Assembly (NCBI GenBank): GCA_913009735.1
Contig: CAJVYU010000006.1
Coordinates: 1 to 51,319 of the forward strand
From: an uncultured Fidelibacterota bacterium
GTDB taxonomy: Bacteria > Fidelibacterota > Marinisomatia > Marinisomatales > TCS55
Reading direction: 5' to 3'
Length of the DNA stretch: 51,319 nt
Below the pieces are notes generated by a model. The model did no database searches. It saw only the letters and a list, made by a program, of their open reading frames with translations, and was not told the DNA's origin. Both the position numbers and the translations under genes were made by a program. Below, piece after piece: positions 9,742 through 17,642 of the stretch (within the stretch, counting starts at the first letter, position 1; each line of letters starts with the position of its first letter).

Positions 9742-10380
9742 AAATTTCTGGAACGAATACTAATCTTTTTAGTGAGCATAACAGCAATATATGCACAGGC
9801 GTTTGAAAACAATCAATTTTGGCATGCTGAAAAATTTCAGAAAAAGATCAACGATAAAACCAGTTTGTCTTTGGAACAAGATTTTCGGATGGGAGAAAAT
9901 TTGGGTGAGCTACATTACATTCATACTGATTTCGGCATAAAACGACAACTGACACAAGCTGTCTCCTTAAATCTAAACTTTCGAGAAGTCTTTGAACAAA
10001 AGGGAGATAAATTAACTCGGGAACACCGCCCATACGGACAAATCGCATGGAAAGGTAAGTTTGGCCTTTATTCATTATCCGGCAGAACCCGGATGGAATA
10101 CCGTATGAAACAGGATAAAGATCCTGTAATCCGCAATCGCGACATAATTGCTGTAAAATTTGGCAATGGGTTTACTCCACTGAAATTAGTCCCTTATGTG
10201 GCAAATGAAATTTTTTATGATTTGGAAGAAAGCGAATTGAACCGAAACCGTTTTTATGTTGGCTTTGAGATAAAGAGTATTTCATTCATGAAAACTATAG
10301 TATACTATTTGCAACAGAGTGATTTAAAAGATGATAAATGGGAACCAACAAATGTTGTGGGAATGAAATTTTCATTCTAA
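9739..10380 (+). CDS. DUF2490 family outer-membrane-type protein
   Basis: The 213-residue product has a signal peptide (1-20, ending IYAQA) and then alternating amphipathic strands with many aromatic residues, ending in the phenylalanine of VVGMKFSF, as outer-membrane beta-barrels do. Features of the DUF2490 family are the early FWHAEKFQKKIN and repeated strand-turn units with NRDI and NRFYVGFE near the end. No function is established for this family. It is monocistronic, follows leader copy B, and converges with the aldolase gene. Confidence 0.75.
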   Translation: MKFLERILIFLVSITAIYAQAFENNQFWHAEKFQKKINDKTSLSLEQDFRMGENLGELHYIHTDFGIKRQLTQAVSLNLNFREVFEQKGDKLTREHRPYGQIAWKGKFGLYSLSGRTRMEYRMKQDKDPVIRNRDIIAVKFGNGFTPLKLVPYVANEIFYDLEESELNRNRFYVGFEIKSISFMKTIVYYLQQSDLKDDKWEPTNVVGMKFSF

Positions 10381-10396
10381 AAGAAATGTAAAGATA

Positions 10397-10459
10397 GTGC
10401 AGACATTCTTGTCTGCACAAATTGACCTTTGTTTACTCGACAGACACGAATGTCTATCG
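10397..10459. repeat. Pair of related palindromes sharing AGACATTC(T/G)TGTCT
   Basis: The first palindrome is a perfect 9-bp stem GTGCAGACA/TGTCTGCAC with loop TTCT (10397-10418). The second (10438-10459) is CGACAGACA, loop CGAA, TGTCTATCG, with one mismatch. On opposite strands both contain the core AGACATTCKTGTCT. This is the form of a short dispersed palindromic (REP-like) element in an inverted pair, placed between convergent genes. Confidence 0.6.
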
Positions 10460-10498
10460 TACTACTAAAAAAAAGTACATAAGAAAGAATCATAAAAA

Positions 10499-10530
10499 AG
10501 CCCCGGTTTTTTAGCCGGGACTTTTTTTAT
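10499..10530. terminator. Bidirectional terminator between DUF2490 and aldolase genes
   Basis: AGCCCCGG and CCGGGACT pair around TTTTTTAG with one G-U wobble. The stem is followed by a T run on the plus strand and preceded by an A run, so it can end transcripts from both convergent genes. Confidence 0.85.
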
Positions 10531-10547
10531 GTATTGTTGTAATTGAA

Positions 10548-11723
10548 TTAACTGGCTTGAGAAATTAAATCCTTTAAAGATATACCCAAATCAAATTTGA
10601 ATTTATCCACATTGATTTTCGGCTCATGCCATACTCCATAATTTCCTGCCATAATGAGCTTTTGGATATAACTTTTGGTCAGGGCATCTGTACATTGATT
10701 GTCGTACCAGCGAATATCAATTTTGGCGCTATTTTCGTTAATGGCACCCAATAAGGCAGCCAGAAACGTCTGACGGTTTTCTGTATCTGTATTGATTTTA
10801 CAGAATCCTGCTTCGATAAGCCCTTCTATCTGATCCCAATCCGTACCCACAAAATCTTGCCATTTTTGGCGGTCAGCACTTTTGCCGTTACCCATTTCAT
10901 TCAATTGCTTTACAGCATATTCGGCTACCTGGGGATAAAGAGTCGATGCACCGTGAGCAACAAATACAATTTCATCATTAATCTCATTGGCAATTTTCAA
11001 CAAATCATGTGCCAGTGGAATGTTCAACTTTACTTTTTGCCCCGGTTTCCCCTTATTTGGTCCGTGCATCGTTCCAATGGTAGGTGCAAGCATCAAGACA
11101 CCTGTTTCCTTCAGGAATTGATCCAATTCATCTGTATTTGTATAGGTGGAAAATTCCGATTTGGTATCTTCATCTTCTTCCCCGGCCAAAACGCCTAGTT
11201 CACCTTCTACCGATAAACCAACAGGATGAGCCATATCAACCACTTCCCGGGTCAATTCAATATTATCTTTCAGTGGCATGGCAATTTTATTTATGTGGTC
11301 CGTAGAATTGTCCGCCATGACGCTGGTCAAACGTTGGACAGCTGCCTGGAGGACTTTCCGCCCCGGCTCTGTTATATAATCCCCATGATCCAGGTGAGTA
11401 GCAATTTTCACTGAAGATTTCTTGGCCATTTTTTTAATGTAGGATGTTGCAACATCAAGGCCAAATACCTGGTCTCCTTCCCCAAAATGCTTTAACGCAG
11501 AATTTGAAAACGCCAAGAGTCCGGAAGAACCAAGTAATTCAAATGCTTTCATGGCGGCATTGATACCTTGAAACGTGGTTACATTAAACGCCGGCACAGC
11601 ATATCCTTTACCTTTTGCGTTACCTTTTTCACCCCTCTTTGCCTTGACAACTAACGCATGGGCAGAGGTCATATTATCAGGAAATTTCCTGGTTGTATTT
11701 AATACTGGAGGTTGTTTAGACAT
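10548..11723 (-). CDS. fba: Class II fructose-bisphosphate aldolase
   Basis: The enzyme cleaves or forms fructose 1,6-bisphosphate (EC 4.1.2.13) in glycolysis and gluconeogenesis. Class II metal-binding features are present: H110 and D112-H113 in ATHLDHGD, EGELGVLAGEEDE, APTIGTMHGPNKGKP and VFVAHGAST. I chose the ATG at 11723 (391 residues) because AAAGGAG lies eight bases upstream. A longer in-frame reading to 11777 would run back through the preceding gene. The Shine-Dalgarno overlaps the stop codon of the phosphofructokinase gene, 14 bp away, so the two are translated from one operon. Confidence 0.95.
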   Translation of the reverse strand: MSKQPPVLNTTRKFPDNMTSAHALVVKAKRGEKGNAKGKGYAVPAFNVTTFQGINAAMKAFELLGSSGLLAFSNSALKHFGEGDQVFGLDVATSYIKKMAKKSSVKIATHLDHGDYITEPGRKVLQAAVQRLTSVMADNSTDHINKIAMPLKDNIELTREVVDMAHPVGLSVEGELGVLAGEEDEDTKSEFSTYTNTDELDQFLKETGVLMLAPTIGTMHGPNKGKPGQKVKLNIPLAHDLLKIANEINDEIVFVAHGASTLYPQVAEYAVKQLNEMGNGKSADRQKWQDFVGTDWDQIEGLIEAGFCKINTDTENRQTFLAALLGAINENSAKIDIRWYDNQCTDALTKSYIQKLIMAGNYGVWHEPKINVDKFKFDLGISLKDLISQAS

Positions 11724-11737
11724 TTTTAAAAACTCCT

Positions 11738-12928
11738 TTATTTTTGTCCTATTTCTATTAATAATTCTTGAAACCATTTCTTTTTTGTATCAAATGGTTT
11801 CCCGCCTTTAATTCTATTAAAATCGATTAAACTCATTTCATTATTGTTATCTTCATCCAAACCGGCAACGCCGCTTTTCCCTAAAAGAGCAACATTAGAG
11901 GCCAAGGCAGCTGACCGGGCGATAAGATCAAGATCAAACTGGTTGGGTGCTGCTGACCGGGAAAAATAACCGCTCTTTTGTACAAGAACTTTATCTGCGT
12001 TCAGTTTTTCCTTTAATTGTTTTGAAAACCACTGCCCGGGATTGATTTCATCCAATCTCACATGACCGAATGCATCTCGGGGAACGGTCTCCCCGGAAGC
12101 TTCCATTTCCGTTACGATTGTATTCCTTCCGGCGCCTTCGCTTAAAAAAATATTGATACCGTCTTTTTCATTGATGAGTTTATTCAGGCGTTCGCATTCT
12201 ACTTCAAAATTTATTTCTTCTTCAGGAAGATAGACTGCATCAATGTCCCACCGATTACGGGAAATCAGCATGGAATCCACAAATGATTTTGAATTAAGCC
12301 GCTCACGGTATTTCCGGGCAGTGGCAGCCGTTAGCCAGCCACAATGGCGTCCCATGACTTCATGGATAATTAATTGCCGGGTACTGGTGGTGTTTTCATT
12401 GGCAACATTTTCAAAAAAGACGGCACCTTGTTCCGCTGCTGTGTCGGCGCCTAATGATCTTGCGATAGGAAATACATCATTATCCACTGTTTTAGGCAGT
12501 CCCACAACGGTTAACCCATAATCATTTTCAGATAAATATTTCACTAACGCTGCAGCCATCGTATTCGTGTCGTCACCGCCAATGGTATGGAAGATATCCA
12601 CGCCATCTTTTTTTAGTTGTGCAGCGGCAACTTCAATCGGACTCTCGCCTTCCTTTATATAACCATTTTTTATACAGTTTTCCACGTTGGTTAGTTTAAC
12701 GCGGCTGTTGCCGATAAAACTGCCACCGTATGACATGAGAACTTCCGCATATTCGTGGGCATTCGTAGGAAAAGTGATGGATTTGCCCAACAATAGTCCC
12801 CGGTAACCGTTTAAATATCCGATGAGTTCAGCTTTAGGTGCTTTCGTATGGTATTCCCTGATTAAAGTCCCAATGGTTGATGATAGGCAGGGAGCCAGTC
12901 CGCCAGCTGTTAAGAATGCTATTTTCAT
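11738..12928 (-). CDS. 6-phosphofructokinase, probably pyrophosphate-dependent
   Basis: This is a 396-residue PfkA-superfamily enzyme. The motifs GGDD (117-120) and PKTVDND (145-151) are those of PPi-dependent enzymes (EC 2.7.1.90), where ATP-dependent PfkA has GGDG and PKTIDND/GT variants. MGRHCGWLT, the substrate-binding MGR segment, is intact. A PPi enzyme works near equilibrium, so this step can run in both glycolysis and gluconeogenesis. It heads an operon with the class II aldolase and is divergent from acetoacetyl-CoA synthetase with only 68 bp between the starts. The PPi preference is inferred from motifs only. Confidence 0.88.
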   Translation of the reverse strand: MKIAFLTAGGLAPCLSSTIGTLIREYHTKAPKAELIGYLNGYRGLLLGKSITFPTNAHEYAEVLMSYGGSFIGNSRVKLTNVENCIKNGYIKEGESPIEVAAAQLKKDGVDIFHTIGGDDTNTMAAALVKYLSENDYGLTVVGLPKTVDNDVFPIARSLGADTAAEQGAVFFENVANENTTSTRQLIIHEVMGRHCGWLTAATARKYRERLNSKSFVDSMLISRNRWDIDAVYLPEEEINFEVECERLNKLINEKDGINIFLSEGAGRNTIVTEMEASGETVPRDAFGHVRLDEINPGQWFSKQLKEKLNADKVLVQKSGYFSRSAAPNQFDLDLIARSAALASNVALLGKSGVAGLDEDNNNEMSLIDFNRIKGGKPFDTKKKWFQELLIEIGQK

Positions 12929-12996
12929 ATTAAAATTCGAATGCTGATTATGTGTTGAAAGACTAGTATTTTCCTTACTAATAAACCCGGTTACAA

Positions 12997-14934
12997 ATGA
13001 AAAACATCATGTGGCAACCATCTAATGAGCAAATCCAACGCTCACAGATGTTCAAATTTACTGAATACATTAACACGAGTCATAAGCAAAATCTAAAGAA
13101 TTACCAGGATTTGCATGATTGGTCTGTAAATAATATTCCGGAATTCTGGGCGGATCTCTGGATCTTTTTTAATGTTATTCACTCAGAACCGTTTACACAG
13201 GTTGTAGATAACGTTGCTAAAATGCCCGGGGCAAAATGGTTTACTAATGCTCGACTTAACTTTGCAGAAAACTTATTAAAGAGACGAGACGATAAAACAG
13301 CCTTAATTTTTCAAGGTGAGGGGCTACCTATCCGAAAACTGTCCTATGCTGAATTATATATTACAGTCGCAAAGACAGCTTCTGCTTTAAAAGCCGTCGG
13401 AGTAAAAAAAGGTGATCGTGTGGCCGGCTTCGTACCGAATATGCCGGAAAGTATCATTGCCATGTTGGCGTCAGCATCTATCGGTGCCATCTGGTCTTCC
13501 TCTTCTCCGGACTTCGGCATCAAAGGTGTTCTGGACCGCTTCAGCCAAATTGAACCAAAAGTTCTGTTTGCTGCCAACGGCTATTTTTATAACGGAAAGT
13601 CACATGATTCATTGGAAAAATTGAAGGGGATACTCCACAAACTTCCCAGTGTTCAAAAAGTGGTTATTATTCCTTATAGTGAAAAAGACCCGGATATCAG
13701 TTCCATCAAAAACAGTGAATTATTTGCAGATTTCACTGATAATGATACTGAGGAACTTGAATTTGAACAATTGCCTTTTGATCATCCACTCTACATCATG
13801 TATTCATCAGGAACGACAGGATTACCAAAATCTATCGTCCACGGAGCCGGCGGTACGCTTCTGCAGCATTTAAAAGAACTAAGGCTTCATACTGATATTA
13901 GTGAAGACGATACCGTCTTTTATTTCACCACCTGTGGATGGATGATGTGGAACTGGCTGGTGAGCAGTCTGTCCATTGGTGCAACTGTGGTTCTATATGA
14001 TGGTTCGCCTTTTTATCCAACCAGCAATGCTATGTGGGATATGGCTGAAAGTCTGGGAATCACTGTGTTCGGAACCAGCGCAAAATTTATCGCGGCCAGT
14101 GAGGGTGCGGCGAATAAACCTGTGAATACGAATGGTCTTTCCAAACTGCGTGCGATCCTTTCAACAGGTTCTCCCCTCATGGAGGAAAATTTTGATTACA
14201 TCTACCGTGATGTAAAATCTGATGTTCAGTTGGCTTCCATTTCCGGAGGGACAGATATCGTTTCCTGTTTTGCTCTGGGGAGTCCTATACTACCAGTGTA
14301 TCGAGGTGAATTGCAATGTAGGGGCCTTGCTATGGATGTTGATGCATTCGATCATAATGGGAACTCAATTCGTAATGAAAAGGGGGAATTGGTGTGTAAA
14401 CAAGCCTTTCCTTCCATGCCAATATTTTTTTGGAATGACGAAAATGGAGAAAAATATCATAACGCATATTTTGATGTATATGACACTGTTTGGTATCATG
14501 GCGATTATATTGAAATTAACGATCACGGTGGTGTTAAAATCTTTGGCCGCAGTGATGCCACATTGAACCCGGGAGGAGTTCGCATCGGTACAGCAGAAAT
14601 CTATCGCGTAGTCGAACAAATGCCGGAAATTGCTGACAGCCTGGTAGTAGGCGTTCAATCAGATGGAGATGAACAGGTGGCATTGTTTCTTAAAATGAAA
14701 GATAATGTTGAATTAAACGAAGAATTAATTATTCAAATAAAATCTGCTATCAGGACAAATTGTTCACCGCGCCATGTCCCGACCATTGTTAGGCCTGTGA
14801 CGGATATCCCTTATACCATCAGCGGGAAGAAAGTTGAACTGGCAGTAAAAAACATTCTTCATGGTAAAATAGTATTAAACAAAGATGCTTTAGCTAATCC
14901 CGAATCTTTAGACTGTTTTAAGGATATTCTCTGA
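12997..14934 (+). CDS. Acetoacetyl-CoA synthetase (acetoacetate-CoA ligase)
   Basis: This 645-residue ANL-family enzyme activates acetoacetate to acetoacetyl-CoA using ATP (EC 6.2.1.16). Evidence is the N-terminal ACS-type cap (PEFWADLWIFF, residues about 48-58), the P-loop YSSGTTGLPKS at 269-279, GWMMWNWLVS, GDYIEINDHGG followed by GRSDATLNPGGVRIGTAEIY, and the catalytic lysine within SGKKVE (609-614). Its length and the FAENLL segment favour acetoacetyl-CoA over acetyl-CoA synthetase. It would supply C4 units for lipid or polyhydroxyalkanoate metabolism or allow ketone-body use; no partner genes lie nearby. It is monocistronic and divergent from the PPi-phosphofructokinase. Confidence 0.92.
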   Translation: MKNIMWQPSNEQIQRSQMFKFTEYINTSHKQNLKNYQDLHDWSVNNIPEFWADLWIFFNVIHSEPFTQVVDNVAKMPGAKWFTNARLNFAENLLKRRDDKTALIFQGEGLPIRKLSYAELYITVAKTASALKAVGVKKGDRVAGFVPNMPESIIAMLASASIGAIWSSSSPDFGIKGVLDRFSQIEPKVLFAANGYFYNGKSHDSLEKLKGILHKLPSVQKVVIIPYSEKDPDISSIKNSELFADFTDNDTEELEFEQLPFDHPLYIMYSSGTTGLPKSIVHGAGGTLLQHLKELRLHTDISEDDTVFYFTTCGWMMWNWLVSSLSIGATVVLYDGSPFYPTSNAMWDMAESLGITVFGTSAKFIAASEGAANKPVNTNGLSKLRAILSTGSPLMEENFDYIYRDVKSDVQLASISGGTDIVSCFALGSPILPVYRGELQCRGLAMDVDAFDHNGNSIRNEKGELVCKQAFPSMPIFFWNDENGEKYHNAYFDVYDTVWYHGDYIEINDHGGVKIFGRSDATLNPGGVRIGTAEIYRVVEQMPEIADSLVVGVQSDGDEQVALFLKMKDNVELNEELIIQIKSAIRTNCSPRHVPTIVRPVTDIPYTISGKKVELAVKNILHGKIVLNKDALANPESLDCFKDIL

Positions 14935-15332
14935 CATTTCCGATTATAATATTCTTCCCTTCCGTATTGCTTTTTATTGGGGCATGGAAAAATGATAAAT
15001 ATATTCTGCTTCCCATCCAATTCTGTATTCTATATTCTAACATTACAAGAGGTTAGCATCATATTCAGCATAATCTCCATCTAGTGATCTGATTGTGCAA
15101 TATTACTGCGATAATGGCACTGACCTGGTATTATTGTCAGTGCTGTCCAAAATGAATTAGTTTTCACATATTTTTAATAAAATAGTTTATTCATCTCGAC
15201 GATCGAAGACTGTTTTGGACAGACTTTTCCACTTATTCAAAAAACAATCCTCGTTATTATTTCAATACCACAAACAGAAGAAAAGAGTTGAGGAAGTAAT
15301 CTAAAATACCTATTTTATAAACTCCACTTCAA

Positions 15333-15355
15333 TTCTCCCCTTTTACAGGGGAGAA
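15333..15355. repeat. Hairpin TTCTCCCC / GGGGAGAA
   Basis: A perfect 8-bp inverted repeat with loop TTTTACA. A related TTTCTCCC with AGGGG lies about 40 bp downstream. This looks like a dispersed intergenic repeat rather than a terminator, because no T run follows. Confidence 0.45.
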
Positions 15356-15562
15356 AGCAACCGGACTATCGCCAAAATTTCTCCCTTGCGCTAATAGGGG
15401 AAACACAAAGCCTGCACACCGAAGTCGCAGCGAAGGTTTGGGGTCAAAAACATATAATTAAATGGTTTCGATAAATGTCTTGGACAGATGTGGTATTATT
15501 GTATTCATATAATTACAATTCGATTAAAAATGATAAAAGTGTCGTAAATTCTACACCCCCTT

Positions 15563-15620
15563 GGCGGCTGCATTTCCTTTTTTTAGGAGCTTGTGATCAA
15601 AGCGCAGCCGCCTTTTTCTT
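15563..15620 (+). terminator. Terminator-like hairpin with large loop
   Basis: GGCGGCTGC (15563-15571) pairs perfectly with GCAGCCGCC (15604-15612) and is followed by TTTTTCTTTT. The 32-base loop is long for a simple terminator and contains a TTTTTTAGGAG segment. It could be the 3' end of a small RNA encoded in the preceding intergenic region, since no gene ends close upstream. Confidence 0.5.
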
Positions 15621-15735
15621 TTATGTGTCATCTTGATTCCATCCAAAATGACTTTACACTCGGGGGAACACTTCAAACCTCCATGGCGTACAAGCCCAAG
15701 ATCGCAAGCGTAAAACTCAAAGAAAGGAACACGCC

Positions 15736-16173
15736 ATGAAACAAAAAGATAACAGATCAACGGGAGCATTGATTGTATCCCTCACCTTCGCAGTAGTTGT
15801 TTTTACTGCTCTCTATATTCAATATCAACCCACTTATGAACCGGTTACAGTTGTCGAAACACCTGCAGTTCTGGAAGATGTGAATATTTCAGAGGCGAAA
15901 ACGGTTGAAGAAACTGTGGTTTTAGAGACAAACGTACTGGAAGAAGTCGCAACCGCAGAGCCTCCAAGAGTGATTTCCTTCGCAAATGCGTATGCTATTG
16001 CCAGGGAAGCTCTTGGTCCCGATCAAACGTTCACTTGGAACGGCAGGCAATATTCCACCAACACAGCGGAGGAAGAAGCGCACGCTGTTGATGCTCAACC
16101 AGAGATCAATCTGACTGATGTACAAGATTCACTTGTCAATACTCTCTCCCAAGCCATCACACCGGAGTTCTGA
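15736..16173 (+). CDS. Small membrane-anchored protein with a WNGRQYST-type motif
   Basis: The 145-residue product has one N-terminal transmembrane helix (about 10-27), an acidic valine- and glutamate-rich linker (about 35-78), and a conserved-looking C-terminal block, FANAYAIAREALGPDQ then FTWNGRQYSTNTAEEE. I have seen this pattern (AFxxAREALGPGxxFxWxGxxYxTxxxEE) in small FCB-group proteins, but no function is assigned. The start is supported by AAAGGAA ten bases upstream. Its topology puts the motif block outside the cytoplasm. It stands alone, between a terminator-like hairpin and a long composite hairpin. Confidence 0.7.
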   Translation: MKQKDNRSTGALIVSLTFAVVVFTALYIQYQPTYEPVTVVETPAVLEDVNISEAKTVEETVVLETNVLEEVATAEPPRVISFANAYAIAREALGPDQTFTWNGRQYSTNTAEEEAHAVDAQPEINLTDVQDSLVNTLSQAITPEF

Positions 16174-16185
16174 CCGAACGCAAAA

Positions 16186-16236
16186 AACCTTGCGAAGGTA
16201 TAGATCGCCTGCTGTGGCAGGGACCTTCGCAAGGTT
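16186..16236. terminator. Long composite hairpin with AACCTTGCGAAGGT stem
   Basis: AACCTTGCGAAGGT and ACCTTCGCAAGGTT form a 14-bp outer stem around an inner CCTGC/GCAGG stem. It lies between the small membrane protein and the convergent abiEii gene, so it may end both transcripts, although the T run is weak. The same AACCTTGCG/CGCAAGGTT stem recurs at 22931-22963, pointing to a dispersed repeat used as a terminator. Confidence 0.65.
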
Positions 16237-16246
16237 TATATTACAT

Positions 16247-16915
16247 TCATTTTTTGCTCTCAATATAATTCAGATGCTGGATTAAGAACTTGAATTTATT
16301 CTCATTATAATATCTTCGATCTTCTGTAGAAATGATAGAACCAAGTTTGACTTTATAATCATTTTGTTTAAAAGCTGCTATAACCTTTCTTAATTCGTGT
16401 ATTGTTTCAATCGGATAATCAAATTGAATCCCTCTACGAATCATAAATTCCAAATCAAAGGCATCCCTGATTTCCTTTCGGTCAAGTAATGCATTAATTT
16501 TCAACTCCATCATTTTTGGCAGTGAAATTGTAGATACCATCACTTGAATATTCGAATATTGTGACCAGGCAATGGATTGTTCGACTTCTGAATATTGATA
16601 ATTTGTATTTATCTCCAACTTCAATTTTCGCGGAAATTGCATAGTTGAAATTTCTAATAAAATTGTATTCCGTTTTTTCTGAAAATCTCTAATCTGATAT
16701 GAAGGATCGAAAACATTTTCCAATCGCTCAGTAATAATCTTTTCATCCTGTCGTTTTTTCAGGTAAAAATCCAAATCGACAGAATATCTATTCAACTCAT
16801 GACATAAGCGCAGCATGGTATCGCCGCCAAAAATGAGCTTTTCAAGCAGCCTAGCACTTTGTAAATCAGAAAGTACATGCATTTCAAACTGTTCATGCTG
16901 TTTAAGCAATTCCAT
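16247..16915 (-). CDS. abiEii: AbiEii-type nucleotidyltransferase toxin
   Basis: This 222-residue protein belongs to the DUF1814/AbiEii nucleotidyltransferase-like toxins. The catalytic pattern is visible: G30-G31 in FGGDTMLRL, then D47 and D49 in SVDLDF. Related toxins transfer nucleotides to tRNA 3' ends or other targets and so block growth; the target here is unknown. The gene overlaps the 3' end of the AbiEi antitoxin gene by 14 bp, the usual antitoxin-first arrangement with translational coupling. Confidence 0.85.
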   Translation of the reverse strand: MELLKQHEQFEMHVLSDLQSARLLEKLIFGGDTMLRLCHELNRYSVDLDFYLKKRQDEKIITERLENVFDPSYQIRDFQKKRNTILLEISTMQFPRKLKLEINTNYQYSEVEQSIAWSQYSNIQVMVSTISLPKMMELKINALLDRKEIRDAFDLEFMIRRGIQFDYPIETIHELRKVIAAFKQNDYKVKLGSIISTEDRRYYNENKFKFLIQHLNYIESKK

Positions 16916-17486
16916 GTTTTTTCCACCAGTCTTGTGTTTTTAGAGGGAATTTTTTTAATAATACTGTTAAGCTTATTTTATTTATTTTGTCCCATTCTAG
17001 AGCATTGAAATCAAAAGCATATTTTCCAAACGAACAAAGGTAAATGCAATCAGCCAGAGCTTTTTCAGGTTCGGCTATAAACAGCCCCCTTTTTTTAGTA
17101 AAACCAAAGTACAGGCGTTTATCCATTTTTATAAAAATAAATTCAATATCCTGTATTTCCTTTGAATACGTTCGAGTCTTTGCTACTGATTCTATTCGTC
17201 CCGCAGGTACTTGAGTTGTTAATTCATAATTCGCCAATGCAGTGAACAGGGAAATATACGATGGTACTTGAATTCTATTCGCGAGTTGCAACTGCTCTAC
17301 CCAAGACAGTTCATTCCAAACAGTTTTTAGAATATAAAGGTTATTCTTTAACCGAACAAAATCTCCGCTTTTGATTTTCCGTGAGCAATACACTCGGGCA
17401 GAAGCAGATGATATTCCTCTGAACTTTGCCACATCATCAATAGTGAATGGAGAACTATTTATTATTTCTTTGTTTTGGATTAACAT
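16902..17486 (-). CDS. abiEi: AbiEi-type antitoxin / transcriptional repressor
   Basis: The 194-residue product has an N-terminal winged-helix (about 12-60, FTIDDVAKFRGISSASARVY followed by a basic wing) and a C-terminal AbiEi_1-like domain with the typical VPSYISLFTALANYELT and LFIAEPEKALADCIYL. In characterised type IV systems the antitoxin counteracts the nucleotidyltransferase and represses its own promoter cooperatively through inverted repeats. A suitable nested dyad lies just upstream at 17491-17532. The pair is flanked by unrelated housekeeping genes, consistent with an inserted defence or addiction module. Confidence 0.85.
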   Translation of the reverse strand: MLIQNKEIINSSPFTIDDVAKFRGISSASARVYCSRKIKSGDFVRLKNNLYILKTVWNELSWVEQLQLANRIQVPSYISLFTALANYELTTQVPAGRIESVAKTRTYSKEIQDIEFIFIKMDKRLYFGFTKKRGLFIAEPEKALADCIYLCSFGKYAFDFNALEWDKINKISLTVLLKKFPLKTQDWWKKHGIA

Positions 17487-17490
17487 GTAC

Positions 17491-17532
17491 TAAATATACA
17501 TAATTAACAATAATGTTAACAATGTATATTTA
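17491..17532. promoter_or_regulatory. Nested inverted repeat, likely AbiEi operator
   Basis: TAAATATACAT (17491-17501) and ATGTATATTTA (17522-17532) form a perfect 11-bp inverted repeat. Inside, TTAACA (17504-17509) and TGTTAA (17514-17519) form a second perfect one, and both share the centre 17511.5. The whole dyad begins five bases upstream of the antitoxin start codon and overlaps its AT-rich promoter region, which fits autorepression. Confidence 0.7.
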
Positions 17533-17642
17533 TAACGAAACATCCATAAGAAAACCCAAACGATGTTGACAGGATGCTTTATTTGTGCACTTCTTTTCGG
17601 TCAGCCGATTCTGCCTTGGTATAAATGTATCTGCCCCAAACA

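Larger units (their letters stand above)
14935..15735. other. Long intergenic region with several inverted and direct repeats
   Basis: About 800 bp with no convincing gene. It contains an exact 10-bp inverted repeat (CTGTCCAAAA at 15143 and TTTTGGACAG at 15213), an exact 12-bp direct repeat TGGTATTATTGT at 15126 and 15491, each near a TGGACAG or CTGTCCA motif, a hairpin TTCTCCCC/GGGGAGAA at 15333-15355, and a terminator-like hairpin at 15563-15612. The arrangement suggests decayed mobile or dispersed repeats. Confidence 0.5.

Noticed and set aside
10548-11777. The longer aldolase reading beginning 18 codons earlier
   Set aside because: It would start inside the phosphofructokinase gene without a ribosome site, whereas the ATG at 11723 has a strong AAAGGAG.
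15551-15769. A 72-codon minus-strand frame
   Set aside because: It overlaps the terminator-like hairpin and the start of a better-supported gene, has a low-complexity composition and no ribosome site.
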